From the NCBI RefSeq assembly GCF_011762045.1, contig NZ_JAASQS010000012.1, positions 1 to 64,000 of the forward strand: DNA of 64,000 nucleotides, in the 5' to 3' direction. Below, in pieces: positions 8,940-17,397 of this stretch (within the stretch, counting starts at the first letter, position 1; each line of letters opens with the position of its first letter). The stretch is from Rhizomicrobium electricum. Lineage in GTDB: Bacteria > Pseudomonadota > Alphaproteobacteria > Micropepsales > Micropepsaceae. The notes beneath the pieces are model-generated. The model had not been told where the DNA came from and searched no databases. It saw only the letters and a list, made by a program, of their open reading frames with translations. The position numbers and the translations under genes were made by a program.

Positions 8940-10510
8940 ACGGACCGCTGCTCGAGCTTTCCGACCTGACAGTGACGCGCGGCGGCACCACCGTTCTCGA
9001 CCGGCTGTCGCTCCGGCTCGAAACCGGCGAGTGCGCCATCCTGCTCGGCGAAGAAGGCTCGGGGCGCGAGGCGCTGGTGCGGGTGCTGGGCGGCTTCCCC
9101 GACAAGGCGGACAGCATCTCGGGCACCATCAAGTTTGCCGCCAATCAGGCGCGGCCCGCCGCCAAGCGCCTCAAGGCGCCGATCCGCATCGCTTATCTGC
9201 CGAGCCCGCTGACCAATCCCTTGTCGCCCCATGCCAGCGCCTTGAAACAACTCGTGCGCATCGTGGCGCGCAAACTCGGCGCTCCGTTCGGCAGCGCCCG
9301 CGAGGAATTGCGGCTGGCGCTCGAACGCTTCCCCACCGCGGTGACGCTGGAACTGCTCGACACCAAGCCGGACCGGCTCGATCCGGTGACGCTGGCGATC
9401 GCGCTGATGGCGGCGGTGACCGCCCAAACCCCCGATCTGGTGCTGGCCGACCATCCCTTTGCCGATCTCGGACCGGCGGCGGTCAAACTCCTGATGACGC
9501 TGCTCCGGGCCGAACACACCCGGCTCGGCTTCGGACTGATCTATGCCACCGGCGGCTTGCAGGCGGCGGCCCGGCTGGGCGGGCGGGTGCTGGTGCTGCG
9601 TGCCGGCCGGGTGGTCGAAGAAGGCGACGCGACGCGGCTGATGGGCGAGCACGCCCACGCCTATACCAAGACCCTGTTCAAGGCCCTGCCGCGCCTCAAC
9701 CGCGACGCCCCCAAGCCGCGCACCGCCCATCGCGGCCAGCCGCTGCTGCAGGTCCACGGCCTTTCCTTCGTGCCCAACACCTCGATGCGCGACGGCCTCA
9801 CCTTCGAACTGCGCCGCAGCGCCTCGCTGGCACTGGTCGGCGAAGCCGGTTCCGGGCGGCGGGCGATGCTCAGAGCCCTGCTCGGCTTCGACAAGGCCCC
9901 GAGCGGCAAGGTGCTGTTCGATGCCGTCGATCTCTACCGCCTGTCGGAGGCGATGGCCTCGCGCATCCGCCGCCGCATCGCCTTCGTCACCGGCGAGGAC
10001 GATTGCCTCGATCCGCGCATGACCATCCACGACACCGTCGAAGAGCCGCTGCGCGCCCATCTCGATCTCAGCCGCGATCTCATCGCCGGCTATCGCGACG
10101 AAGCGCTGAAACGGGTCGGGCTGGCCAGTCACGACGGCAAGCGCACCGTCGCCTCGCTGTCGATGTTCGACAAACGGCGGCTGCAGGTGGCGCGCGCCTT
10201 CGTCGGCGCACCCCTTCTGGTGGTGGTCGACGAACCCTTGAAGGGCCTCGACGCGTTCGCCCAGACCATCATGCGCGAAGTGCTGGTCGATTTCCGCGCC
10301 ACCCAGGAATCGGCGTTCCTGGTGATGACCTCGGACTTGACCGTGGCGCAGGCCCTCGCCGACGAAGCCATGGTGTTCCAGGACGGCAAGATCGTGGAAC
10401 GCGGCTCGATCGCCCATCTGGTGCGTACCCCCCAGCACGACGCCACCAAGGCGCTGATCGAGGCGGTGAGCTTTTCCGATCTTTCACCCGAGAGTTCTTC
10501 GAATCTTTGA
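8936..10510 (+). CDS. Fused double ABC ATPase with degenerate nucleotide-binding motifs
   Basis: One 524-residue chain carries two ABC domains (about 5-235 and 270-515), corresponding to separate SapD/SapF or DppD/DppF. The motifs are unusual. Walker A reads GEEGSGRE in domain 1 and GEAGSGRR in domain 2, so the invariant Lys-Ser/Thr pair is missing in both. The LSGGQ signature is replaced by VTLAIALMA in domain 1 and LSMFDKRR in domain 2. Walker B in domain 1 is LVLADHPF, with His where the catalytic Glu should be. Only domain 2 keeps a normal Walker B (LVVVDEP). Reading frame, codon use and coupling to the permeases are intact, so it is expressed and conserved rather than decayed. Whether it hydrolyses ATP is doubtful. 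Confidence 0.85.
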   Translation: MNGPLLELSDLTVTRGGTTVLDRLSLRLETGECAILLGEEGSGREALVRVLGGFPDKADSISGTIKFAANQARPAAKRLKAPIRIAYLPSPLTNPLSPHASALKQLVRIVARKLGAPFGSAREELRLALERFPTAVTLELLDTKPDRLDPVTLAIALMAAVTAQTPDLVLADHPFADLGPAAVKLLMTLLRAEHTRLGFGLIYATGGLQAAARLGGRVLVLRAGRVVEEGDATRLMGEHAHAYTKTLFKALPRLNRDAPKPRTAHRGQPLLQVHGLSFVPNTSMRDGLTFELRRSASLALVGEAGSGRRAMLRALLGFDKAPSGKVLFDAVDLYRLSEAMASRIRRRIAFVTGEDDCLDPRMTIHDTVEEPLRAHLDLSRDLIAGYRDEALKRVGLASHDGKRTVASLSMFDKRRLQVARAFVGAPLLVVVDEPLKGLDAFAQTIMREVLVDFRATQESAFLVMTSDLTVAQALADEAMVFQDGKIVERGSIAHLVRTPQHDATKALIEAVSFSDLSPESSSNL

Positions 10511-10515
10511 TTGTC

Positions 10516-10559
10516 GCGCTTTCGGACGGAAAACCGGGTTCCACTTTTCCTGAAAGCGC
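10516..10559. repeat. Intergenic palindromic repeat, family A (copy 1)
   Basis: GCGCTTTC and GAAAGCGC form the arms around a core reading GACGGAAAACCGG followed by TTCCACTTTTCC. Related copies lie at 19052-19096 and 40594-40633, and a tandem variant at 43205-43326. Elements with an AAAACCGGTTCCCACTTTT core are abundant between genes in many alphaproteobacteria. This copy sits between the transporter operon and purB. Confidence 0.75.
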
Positions 10560-10595
10560 TCTAGGGTCCGCCCGATTCCCGAGGACGATAGGACT

Positions 10596-11897
10596 ATGAT
10601 CCCGCGCTACGCCCGCGCCGATATGACCGCGATCTGGTCGGCCGAAACCAAATTCCGCATCTGGTTCGAAATCGAAGCCCACGCGGCGACCGCGCTCGCC
10701 AAGCTCGGCGTCATTCCGGAGCACGCCGCCAAGACGGTGTGGGAAAAGGGCGCCGCCGCGAAATTCGACGTCGCGCGCATCGACGAGATCGAACGCGAGG
10801 TCAAGCACGACGTCATCGCCTTCCTCACCCATCTGTCCGAGATTGTCGGCCCCGAAGCGCGCTTCGTGCACCAGGGCATGACCTCGTCGGACGTGCTCGA
10901 CACCTGCCTGGCGGTGCAGATGAAGCGCGCCGCCGACCTCTTGATCGCCGACGTCGACAAGCTGCTCGAAGCGATCAAGACCCGCGCCTTCGAACACAAG
11001 CTGACGCCCTGCATCGGCAGGAGCCACGGCATTCACGCCGAGCCGACCACCTTCGGGCTCAAGCTCGCCGGTTATTATGCCGAGTTCACCCGCGCCCGCG
11101 CGCGACTGGTGACGGCCCGCGAAGAAATCGCCACTTGCGCCATTTCCGGACCGGTCGGCACCTTCGCCAGCGTGTCGCCCGAGGTCGAAGCCTATGTCGC
11201 CGAACAAATGGGGCTGACCGTCGAGCCGGTGTCGACGCAAGTGATCCCGCGCGACCGTCATGCCGCCTTCTTCGCGGCGCTGGCGGTGGTGGCCTCGTCG
11301 CTCGAACGGCTGGCCGTGGAGATCCGCCATCTGCAGCGCACCGAAGTTTTGGAAGCCGAAGAGTATTTCTCGCCCGGCCAGAAGGGCTCCTCGGCGATGC
11401 CGCACAAGCGCAATCCGATCCTGTCGGAGAACGTCACCGGTCTCGCCCGCATGGTGCGCTCCGCCGTGATCCCGGCGCTGGAAGACGTGGCGCTGTGGCA
11501 TGAGCGCGATATCTCGCACTCCTCGGTGGAACGCTATATCGGCCCCGACGCCACCATCACGCTCGACTTCGCGCTCGCCCGCATGACCGGACTGATCGCC
11601 AAGCTGGTGGTCTATCCCGAGCACATGCTGGCCAACCTCAACCGCACCCACGGCGTCGTCAACAGCCAGCGCGTGATGCTGGCGCTGACGCAAAAGGGTC
11701 TGGCGCGCGAAGTCGCCTATCGCCTGGTGCAGAAGAACGCCATGCGCGCCTTCAACGGCGAAGGCCCGCTGCTCGATCTCTTGAAGACCGATCCCGACGT
11801 CACCAAGGCGCTGTCGACGACCGAACTGGAATCGCTGTTCGACCTCGGCTTCCATCTCAAGAACGTCGACACGATTTTCGCGCGGGTGTTCGGGTAA
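10596..11897 (+). CDS. purB: Adenylosuccinate lyase
   Basis: Catalyses two steps of purine synthesis: SAICAR to AICAR plus fumarate, and adenylosuccinate to AMP plus fumarate. At 433 residues it has the compact bacterial length. The fumarase-superfamily signature SSAMPHKRNPI is present, as are HQGMTSSDVLDTC (substrate loop) and the catalytic-His region GRSHGIHAEPTT. The ATG gives MIPRYARADMTAIWS, the typical start, with AGGACGATAGG upstream. It is separated from the other pur genes by about 6 kb, which is usual for purB. Confidence 0.97.
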   Translation: MIPRYARADMTAIWSAETKFRIWFEIEAHAATALAKLGVIPEHAAKTVWEKGAAAKFDVARIDEIEREVKHDVIAFLTHLSEIVGPEARFVHQGMTSSDVLDTCLAVQMKRAADLLIADVDKLLEAIKTRAFEHKLTPCIGRSHGIHAEPTTFGLKLAGYYAEFTRARARLVTAREEIATCAISGPVGTFASVSPEVEAYVAEQMGLTVEPVSTQVIPRDRHAAFFAALAVVASSLERLAVEIRHLQRTEVLEAEEYFSPGQKGSSAMPHKRNPILSENVTGLARMVRSAVIPALEDVALWHERDISHSSVERYIGPDATITLDFALARMTGLIAKLVVYPEHMLANLNRTHGVVNSQRVMLALTQKGLAREVAYRLVQKNAMRAFNGEGPLLDLLKTDPDVTKALSTTELESLFDLGFHLKNVDTIFARVFG

Positions 11898-11906
11898 AAA
11901 TAAACT

Positions 11907-12097
11907 TGTCATCCCCGGCTGAGCAGTCCGAGCGTCGCGAGGAATGCGAAGGGAAGGGGACCCAGGTGGCCGCGCCTGATCAGACTTCGAAGTGAAGTCG
12001 TGCCTTTTCTGAAACGCAGAAGATGTGTCGCGACCTGGGTTCCCTTCCCCTCCCATCCTTCGCGCGGTGCGCTCCGGACGGTCGGCCGGGAATGACA
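11907..12097. repeat. Long hairpin repeat, family B (copy 1)
   Basis: The element begins TGTCATCCCCGGC and ends GGCCGGGAATGACA, so its tips are inverted repeats. Internal arms GGGAAGGGGACCCAGGTGG and the matching CCTGGGTTCCCTTCCCCTC extend the palindrome. Two more copies lie at 20585-20766 and 29790-29986. It carries no gene. It may be a non-autonomous mobile element or a structural intergenic repeat. Confidence 0.8.
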
Positions 12098-12104
12098 GGT
12101 TTGT

Positions 12105-12440
12105 TTTGGCGGGGCAGATCTTCGTCACCGACCAGACGCGGCGGACGGTGCCGTCGACTTCGAGGATGAACAGGTCCGTGCGGCGCGGCGGTTGCGCCGC
12201 GATCATCTGTTCGGCCGCGGCGATGGCGGCTTTCACGCGGGCGATCAACGCATTCATCCTGGAACGGAGCGCCTTCACCTCGGCCAACAGTGCCCGCATC
12301 TCAGCGCGCTCGCGCTTGACCGCATTGCGGTTACCAACCGGCGCCCCCGCACGCCGCGCTTCGGCAACATAATTGTTTTGACGGTTTTCGCACCCAGGAG
12401 GGGGAGCCCCCTCCCCTGGCGGGACCACCCCTTTTACCAT
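12105..12440 (-). pseudogene. Possible remnant of a small GAPVGNRNA-type protein
   Basis: Read on the minus strand from 12440 the peptide contains RRAGAPVGNRNAVKRERAEMR followed by an Ala/Leu/Arg-rich helical stretch. This resembles small conserved alphaproteobacterial proteins beginning with a GAPxGNRNA-type motif. The frame has no stop before it runs into hairpin repeat B, so the original 3' end seems to be lost. It could equally be a chance reading. I call it a remnant with low confidence. Confidence 0.3.
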
Positions 12441-12766
12441 CGATTTGGCGCACCCGCGCGCGCAACGGCCGCCGCATCGCTTCGATCAGAAGCGGCGGGG
12501 TTTGCGAGAATGCGAGTGCGTCGTCCATGCACCATCAGCGGTCAGTCTTCCTTTGGAAAAGTGGGAAGCGACCGCGCCGGCATCAAGCGCTATCTGAGAC
12601 AGGAATCGGCAACAATTATCACGATTTCTGAACGATGAGACGCAGGTGCAAGAGCCAAAATCGACGGTCGTAGCTATTCGGACAACTTCAGTGAGACTGT
12701 TTCTGGCAATCGACACTTCGTTTAAGCTCTCGCCGTCTCGAAAGAACGCCCAAATAGGGGAACAAC
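12441..12766. other. Intergenic stretch without a supported gene
   Basis: No credible coding region is seen. The stretch contains the left copy of a 35-bp direct repeat (12617-12651). From about 12600 onward the base composition is clearly less GC-rich than the flanking genes. Confidence 0.6.
12617..12651 (+). repeat. 35-bp direct repeat, left copy
   Basis: The sequence TATCACGATTTCTGAACGAT followed by GAGACGCAGGTGCAA recurs at 13271-13305 with one mismatch (34 of 35 identical). The two copies are 654 bases apart and bracket one orphan gene. Confidence 0.9.
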
Positions 12767-13258
12767 ATGCCATCGTCACCCAGATGGTTGGGTCTTGTAG
12801 ACCAGTGGAGACCTTGGGATTCAAACTTCCGCAAACAGTTTAATGAGCGACTTGCCAAAACACTGGAACATGTTCGTATACATGGAGACATAACGCTGCT
12901 GAGAAAGGTAATCGCGGAGATCGCAGATACAGAATTGCGGCGTGCTGTGATCCGTAAGGTTGTTACCCGTTACCCACTTAAGTATGACCTGCAGTCAAAA
13001 TGCCTAAGACTTAAAGGGGACTGGCGCTGTTCGTGGAAGCGAACTGCAAGGTTTGATGCATTCACTGCGAATGCATCAGAGTGGGCGCCATGCATACCGA
13101 CCAGAAATCATAGAAAAGCGACCCAGGACTATTTAGCCGAAACAATCCAACAAAAGGAACTCGCCATCCGATTTCGGGATGCGGGTGATTTATATCGTTA
13201 TGAACTCGCGCTCGATGCTGCCCGCCAAGCCATGAAGAAAGCGCGACGAGGACATTAA
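12767..13258 (+). CDS. Orphan hypothetical protein between direct repeats
   Basis: 163 residues, not recognised. It is basic and rich in Arg and Lys. The middle segment RVIRKVVTRYPLKYDLQ-like (as seen, AVIRKVVTRYPLKYDL) and a C-terminal helix (YRYELALDAARQAMKKARRGH) suggest a soluble alpha-helical protein, without signal peptide or membrane segment. Codon use is AT-richer than all neighbours (TTA, AAA, CGA and ATA codons are frequent), a sign of recent acquisition. It lies inside the 35-bp direct repeats at 12617 and 13271. No function is proposed. Confidence 0.55.
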   Translation: MPSSPRWLGLVDQWRPWDSNFRKQFNERLAKTLEHVRIHGDITLLRKVIAEIADTELRRAVIRKVVTRYPLKYDLQSKCLRLKGDWRCSWKRTARFDAFTANASEWAPCIPTRNHRKATQDYLAETIQQKELAIRFRDAGDLYRYELALDAARQAMKKARRGH

Positions 13259-13270
13259 CTGCGCAATCGC

Positions 13271-13305
13271 TATCACGATTTCTGAACGATGAGACGCAGA
13301 TGCAA
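13271..13305 (+). repeat. 35-bp direct repeat, right copy
   Basis: Matches 12617-12651 at 34 of 35 bases. The copy ends 55 bases before the stop of the minus-strand lectin-fold gene. Confidence 0.9.
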
Positions 13306-13359
13306 TTTCACCTCCACCTTGCGGGAAAGGAGCAGTGAACATGCGCGCAAGACGACCCG

Positions 13360-14451
13360 TCACGGCTTGGCGACGCGCAGTCCTTTGTCGTCGGCGAGTT
13401 TGAGGGCGGTGCCCCAGCCGTAAAAATTGTTGGCGACGGCGACCGCGATCTGATTGGCGCCGGCCTTGAGCGGCAGCGCGAACGACGCGTTCTGCGGCGT
13501 GCAGCGTCCGTCCGGGGCCTTGCGCGCTTGCGGCGGCTGATAGGGATTCTTGTCGGCAAACACCTTTTCGCCGTTCACGAACACCCACACCTCGCGGCAG
13601 AGAGCGATGTTCACGGTCTTGGGTCCGGCGCGGCGCGCGGTGATCGTCGTTTTCAGCCACGCCAGCGCGCGACCCGGCGCCGAGACCGGTTTGCCGTAAA
13701 GCCGGGTGAGGTTCACGAGGCCGTCCGACTCGGCCGCCAGCGGCTGCCACGGCGCCGTCGGCATATCGGCGAGCACAGGTTCGCGGCCGGCCGCCAGCAC
13801 GGAGGGCTGGGAAACCTGCCAATGGCGCACGAACAGCGCATCGCTCCTGGCGGCGGCGGGCGGCGGCGGCGCGGCCGTATCGGGGGTGACCGTGAGATTG
13901 GCGAACACGCCGGGACCGTGCAGCACCAAGCCGCCGCTCGTCGTGCCGCCTTCGAGATGGGCGTCGGCCAGCGCCAGCGTGCCGTTGACATAAATCGACA
14001 GCCGCTCGCCCGCGACCGTCAGCTTGATGTGATTCCACGCTCCGTCCGCGAGCGGCGCCGGGCGCTGGTATTGCGGGAAGAAGTCCCACAACAGAACGCC
14101 GTGCACCATCGGCGCATACTGCATGCAGTCGATGGCGGTGGCGCAATTCGGCTTGGGGCGGAAATAGAAGTCCTCGTAGTTCTCGCCATCGATGCGGCGA
14201 AAGCCGATGCCGACGCCCATGGTCCCCTGGGTCTCGACATCGAATTCGATGCTGCCGTTGGCGAGAATGACGCCGTTCGGTACCGCCTGGGCATTGGTCT
14301 GCTTCAGCTTGAGCGCGGCAAAACCTTTGTAATCGGCGAATTCGCCGTCGCCGCGCACGGTCCAGGCCTCGGCTTTCATGGCGACCGGATCGGCCGCCAT
14401 GGCGGGAAACAGGCCAAGCATCATCAGGCTGGCGCAAGCGGCGAGCTTCAT
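13360..14451 (-). CDS. Secreted protein with concanavalin-like (LamG/DUF1080-type) domain
   Basis: Starts MKLAACASLMMLGLFPAMAAD, a clear signal peptide cut after AMA. Residues about 30-195 form a jelly-roll lectin-like domain: IEFDVETQGTMGVGIGFRR, FYFRPKPNC, then WNHIKLTVAGERLSIYVNG, the usual beta-strand pattern of LamG or DUF1080 proteins. A Pro-rich linker (AAPPPPAAA) leads to a second beta-sandwich domain (about 210-360) with WVFVNGEKVF, similar to the sugar-binding domains of glycosidases. Probably carbohydrate-binding in the periplasm or outside the cell; no catalytic residues are claimed. Two operator-like repeats lie upstream at 14510-14543. Confidence 0.65.
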   Translation of the reverse strand: MKLAACASLMMLGLFPAMAADPVAMKAEAWTVRGDGEFADYKGFAALKLKQTNAQAVPNGVILANGSIEFDVETQGTMGVGIGFRRIDGENYEDFYFRPKPNCATAIDCMQYAPMVHGVLLWDFFPQYQRPAPLADGAWNHIKLTVAGERLSIYVNGTLALADAHLEGGTTSGGLVLHGPGVFANLTVTPDTAAPPPPAAARSDALFVRHWQVSQPSVLAAGREPVLADMPTAPWQPLAAESDGLVNLTRLYGKPVSAPGRALAWLKTTITARRAGPKTVNIALCREVWVFVNGEKVFADKNPYQPPQARKAPDGRCTPQNASFALPLKAGANQIAVAVANNFYGWGTALKLADDKGLRVAKP

Positions 14452-14509
14452 CGTCGTCTCCGAAAGGATCAAGGACGGCACGCTAGCATCGGGGGTGAAG
14501 CCGAGCCGT

Positions 14510-14543
14510 TCACATCGCGGTGTGAGCGATCACATCGCGGTGT
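14510..14543. promoter_or_regulatory. Tandem operator-like repeats
   Basis: TCACATCGCGGTGT occurs twice with a 20-bp period (14510-14523 and 14530-14543). The first is flanked so that TCACA and TGTGA make an inverted repeat around six bases; the second matches four of five. They lie about 60-90 bases upstream of the minus-strand secreted protein, in its promoter region. This layout suits a repressor that binds as a tandem dimer. The regulator is unknown. Confidence 0.45.
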
Positions 14544-14611
14544 AAATCATGAGCAAATTATCATGCTGCGATTGCCGCGCAGCTTCAGCGCCGACCGGCT
14601 GCTCGACAGCG

Positions 14612-14974
14612 CTAGGAAGCGCCGACGCCCGTCGGGGCGATCCCGATTTGATCGGCCACGACTTCAAGGACGACCTCCGGCAGAGACTCCGCAATCGCGG
14701 CCCGCATTTGCGCCAGCGCTTCTGGATCGGCCGGACCTCGTGCAAATGCTTCATCCCTGGTGCGCGCACTAGGCCACTGGGCATAGGAATACCACAGGCC
14801 ATCAGCGCCGCGGTGCAACCGCGATCCCAGCGATCCGCGCACCCGGAGGGCCATCGTCATACGCGACCAAGCTTCAACAAAAGCGTCCTCGGCGTCGGCC
14901 CGCAGCCGCCATCGATAAAGAACGACGAAACCCGGCGTCACGCTTTCGTTTGCCGGCGCTTGGCGCGATTGCAT
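14612..14974 (-). CDS. Antibiotic biosynthesis monooxygenase (ABM)-like protein
   Basis: From the ATG giving MQSRQAPANESVTPGF the protein is about 120 residues. FVVLYRWRLRADAEDAFVEAWSRMT is the opening strand and helix of the dimeric ferredoxin-like ABM fold, and GSLGSRLHRGADGLWYSYAQWPS is the second half. These small proteins are cofactor-free monooxygenases or simple binding proteins; no substrate can be given. It lies on the same strand as the TonB receptor, downstream of that gene's terminator. The in-frame start at 15040 is less likely because it overlaps that terminator. Confidence 0.7.
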   Translation of the reverse strand: MQSRQAPANESVTPGFVVLYRWRLRADAEDAFVEAWSRMTMALRVRGSLGSRLHRGADGLWYSYAQWPSARTRDEAFARGPADPEALAQMRAAIAESLPEVVLEVVADQIGIAPTGVGAS

Positions 14975-15034
14975 CCGTGCGGTTCCCTTGTTGGACGGAG
15001 CGGGCACTCCCGCTCGCCATATGCTCAGCACGAC

Positions 15035-15073
15035 ATACAAAACAAACGGCCGGAGCGAAAGCCCCGGCCGTCG
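15035..15073 (-). terminator. Intrinsic terminator of the TonB receptor gene
   Basis: On the minus strand ACGGCCGGGGC and GCTCCGGCCGT pair as a stem around TTTC, followed at once by TTTGTTTTGT. It lies about 25 bases past the receptor's stop codon. Confidence 0.85.
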
Positions 15074-15095
15074 TATTGAACAAACGCGCTGAGGA

Positions 15096-17369
15096 TCAGA
15101 TCTTGCCCGACAGCGTCACGCCGTAGGTCGGCGGTTCGTTGAGGATCGCGGCCGAGTAGTTCTCGATCACGCCCTTGAGGTTCTTGTTGTTGGTGATGTT
15201 GCGGCCGTAGAGAGCGACTTCCCAGGCGTCGGTGGAATAGCCGACTTTCAAACCGCCTTCGAAATTGCCGTTCGAATTGAACTCGCGGGTGCGATAGAGC
15301 ACGAAGTTGGTATAGCCCTGCAGGTTCCAATCCGTCGCCACGAACACTTTGCCCTCGCCGCCGAGCGGAATGTCGTAGCGGCCGGAGAAGTTGAGGTTGT
15401 ATTCCGGCGCGTTCGGCAGCGGGTTGCCGTCGATCTTGGCGAAATACGTCGTGCCGGTGCCTGTGCCCTTGGCGAAATAGGGGTTCAGCGGCGTGACGGT
15501 GAGAACGCCGAGGAAGCTGCCCATCTGGGCATAGGCGTTGGCGTCCTTGATCTCGGTGTGCAAGAGCGACAGGCCCGCCGTGAGCGACAGGTTCTCGATC
15601 GGCAGCCAGTCGAGTTGGGCTTCCATGCCGTAGGCCTCGGCCTTGTTGGCATTGAAGAACACGCCGTTGCCGTTGGAGTCGTTGCCGTTGAGCTGAACGT
15701 CGTCGACCGTATAGGTGAAGGCCGACACGTTGAAGCGCAGCGTGTTGGAGAACTGGCTCTTGAGGCCGGCTTCCCACGACAGGATGGTTTCGGAATTGGC
15801 CGAGGTGAACGGCGCGTTGAACACCGCCGAACGGCCCTGAATGGTGGGACCGCGGAAGCCGGTGGCGACGCGGGCATAAACACTGAGATCGGGGCTCACC
15901 TCGTAAAGCGCGCTGACGTCCCAGCTCGGCTTGGTGTCTTCCAGCACCGGATGCGGGTTGGCGCTGGCGGGGAAACCCACTACGCCCGCCGCGGTCGCCG
16001 CCGGTTTGACCAGCAGCGTGTCCTTGCGGTCGTTGGTGACGCGGACGCCGCCGGTGATCGTCAAGTGCGGCAGCACTTCGTAGCTCGCCTGGCCGAACAG
16101 CGCCCACGAGGTGTTGGCATCGCGCAAGCGCACCCAGTTGTTGGGATTGTTGGCCGGCGGGGTCAGGAAGAAGGCGCGCTGATAGAATTCGGTGATGTCG
16201 TGCTGGTCGAAATACATGCCGCCGACCTGCCACTTGAACGGGCCTTCGGCGCTGGAGGCCAGACGCACTTCCTGCGTCCATTGGCTGAGCGCGCGCACCC
16301 GGCCCATCGATTCGCCGAAACCGGCATTGCCATAATCGGCCGCCGCACCGCCGTCGGTATCGCCGCGGCTCTGGCCTTCGGTCGCTTCATAGCCGGTGAT
16401 CGAGGTCAGCGTGACGCCGCCGAAATCGTAGGTGATGTTCTCCGAGATGCCGTAGGTGTTGTAGCCCTGCGGATTGTTCATGCCTTCGTCCCAGCGCGCC
16501 TGGTTCCAGTGCTGCGACGAGACATCGTGCGAACCGAGGCTGATGGCGCCGCGGCGGAACACGCTGGCCGGACCGTCGTACCAGCGGCCGTGCATCACGG
16601 TCAGCATGGAAAGATTGTCGGTCGGCGTCGCCAGCAACTGGACGCGCAAGTCGCGTTCGTTGAAGCCGCCCACCGCATCCTTCTGGCCGGTCGGCGTGCC
16701 GTCGGCCGAAGCGCCGGTGTAGGTGTTGTCGATATAATGATCGCGCTTCTGATAGAGGCCGGAAACGCGCAGCGCGAGCTTGCCGTCGATCAGCGGGCCG
16801 CCGGCGCCGAAATCGATGTCGACACTGTTATAGGCGCCGTAGCTGGCCGAGCCGCGCGCCTCGAACGTCTGGCTGGGGCGGATCGAATCGAACTTGATGA
16901 TGCCGGCGGTGGTGTTGCGGCCGAACAGCGAACCTTGCGGACCGCGGAACACTTCCACGGCGCCGACGTCGAAGGCGGGCGTCGACTTCAGCACGACGTG
17001 TTCCATCACGATGTCGTCCTGGATGATCGACACCGGCTGCGAGGCGCCGAGATAGAAGTCCACATTGCCGAGACCGCGAATGTAGAAGCGCGGGAAAATG
17101 CGCCCCGTGGTGGATTCGACGTAGAGACTCGGCACCTTGCCCGACAACGCCAGCAGCGTGTCGTCGCCCGACGCGGTCATGGTGGTGAGAGCCTCGTTGC
17201 TCAACACGCTGGTCGACACCGGCACGTCCTGCTGGTTCTCGACCCGGCGCTGGGCGGTGACGACGACTTCCTCAAGACCTGCGCTCTGGGCAAAGGCCGG
17301 ATTGCCCACGATCAGGGCGCAAACCGCCGCCCCCACCAGAGCCCGGCCCATAACGTTCATGGAATGCAT
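15096..17369 (-). CDS. TonB-dependent outer-membrane receptor
   Basis: 757 residues with a signal peptide (cut after NPAFAQ) and an N-terminal TonB box region (LEEVVVTAQRRVENQQDVPVS). The plug domain includes the motif GAVEVFRGPQGSLFGRNTTAG, and a 22-strand-type barrel ends in the expected aromatic/polar strand YGVTLSGKI. Such receptors import iron complexes, vitamins or oligosaccharides using energy from TonB-ExbBD. No specificity-giving partner lies beside it. A GntR-like palindrome at 17386-17397, just upstream of the start, suggests repression by a carbohydrate-responsive regulator, which is inference. Confidence 0.93.
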   Translation of the reverse strand: MHSMNVMGRALVGAAVCALIVGNPAFAQSAGLEEVVVTAQRRVENQQDVPVSTSVLSNEALTTMTASGDDTLLALSGKVPSLYVESTTGRIFPRFYIRGLGNVDFYLGASQPVSIIQDDIVMEHVVLKSTPAFDVGAVEVFRGPQGSLFGRNTTAGIIKFDSIRPSQTFEARGSASYGAYNSVDIDFGAGGPLIDGKLALRVSGLYQKRDHYIDNTYTGASADGTPTGQKDAVGGFNERDLRVQLLATPTDNLSMLTVMHGRWYDGPASVFRRGAISLGSHDVSSQHWNQARWDEGMNNPQGYNTYGISENITYDFGGVTLTSITGYEATEGQSRGDTDGGAAADYGNAGFGESMGRVRALSQWTQEVRLASSAEGPFKWQVGGMYFDQHDITEFYQRAFFLTPPANNPNNWVRLRDANTSWALFGQASYEVLPHLTITGGVRVTNDRKDTLLVKPAATAAGVVGFPASANPHPVLEDTKPSWDVSALYEVSPDLSVYARVATGFRGPTIQGRSAVFNAPFTSANSETILSWEAGLKSQFSNTLRFNVSAFTYTVDDVQLNGNDSNGNGVFFNANKAEAYGMEAQLDWLPIENLSLTAGLSLLHTEIKDANAYAQMGSFLGVLTVTPLNPYFAKGTGTGTTYFAKIDGNPLPNAPEYNLNFSGRYDIPLGGEGKVFVATDWNLQGYTNFVLYRTREFNSNGNFEGGLKVGYSTDAWEVALYGRNITNNKNLKGVIENYSAAILNEPPTYGVTLSGKI

Positions 17370-17385
17370 GCTTTTTTCCCGCTCA

Positions 17386-17397
17386 TTGGTTTACCAA
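17386..17397. promoter_or_regulatory. Operator-like palindrome TTGGTTTACCAA
   Basis: A perfect inverted repeat TTGGT-TT-ACCAA lies 16 bases upstream of the TonB receptor start. The TGGT-N2-ACCA core is the known pattern for FadR/UxuR-type GntR regulators. At this position binding would block transcription or ribosome access. No GntR gene is in the window. Confidence 0.45.

Noticed and set aside
10269-12440. A 723-residue open frame on the minus strand over purB.
   Set aside because: Most of it is antisense to purB and a repeat. Only its first 100 or so residues (12105-12440) look like a possible remnant, and only that part was kept.
14510-14543. TCACA-N6-TGTGA as a CRP/FNR site.
   Set aside because: The half-sites are in the opposite orientation to the CRP consensus TGTGA-N6-TCACA.
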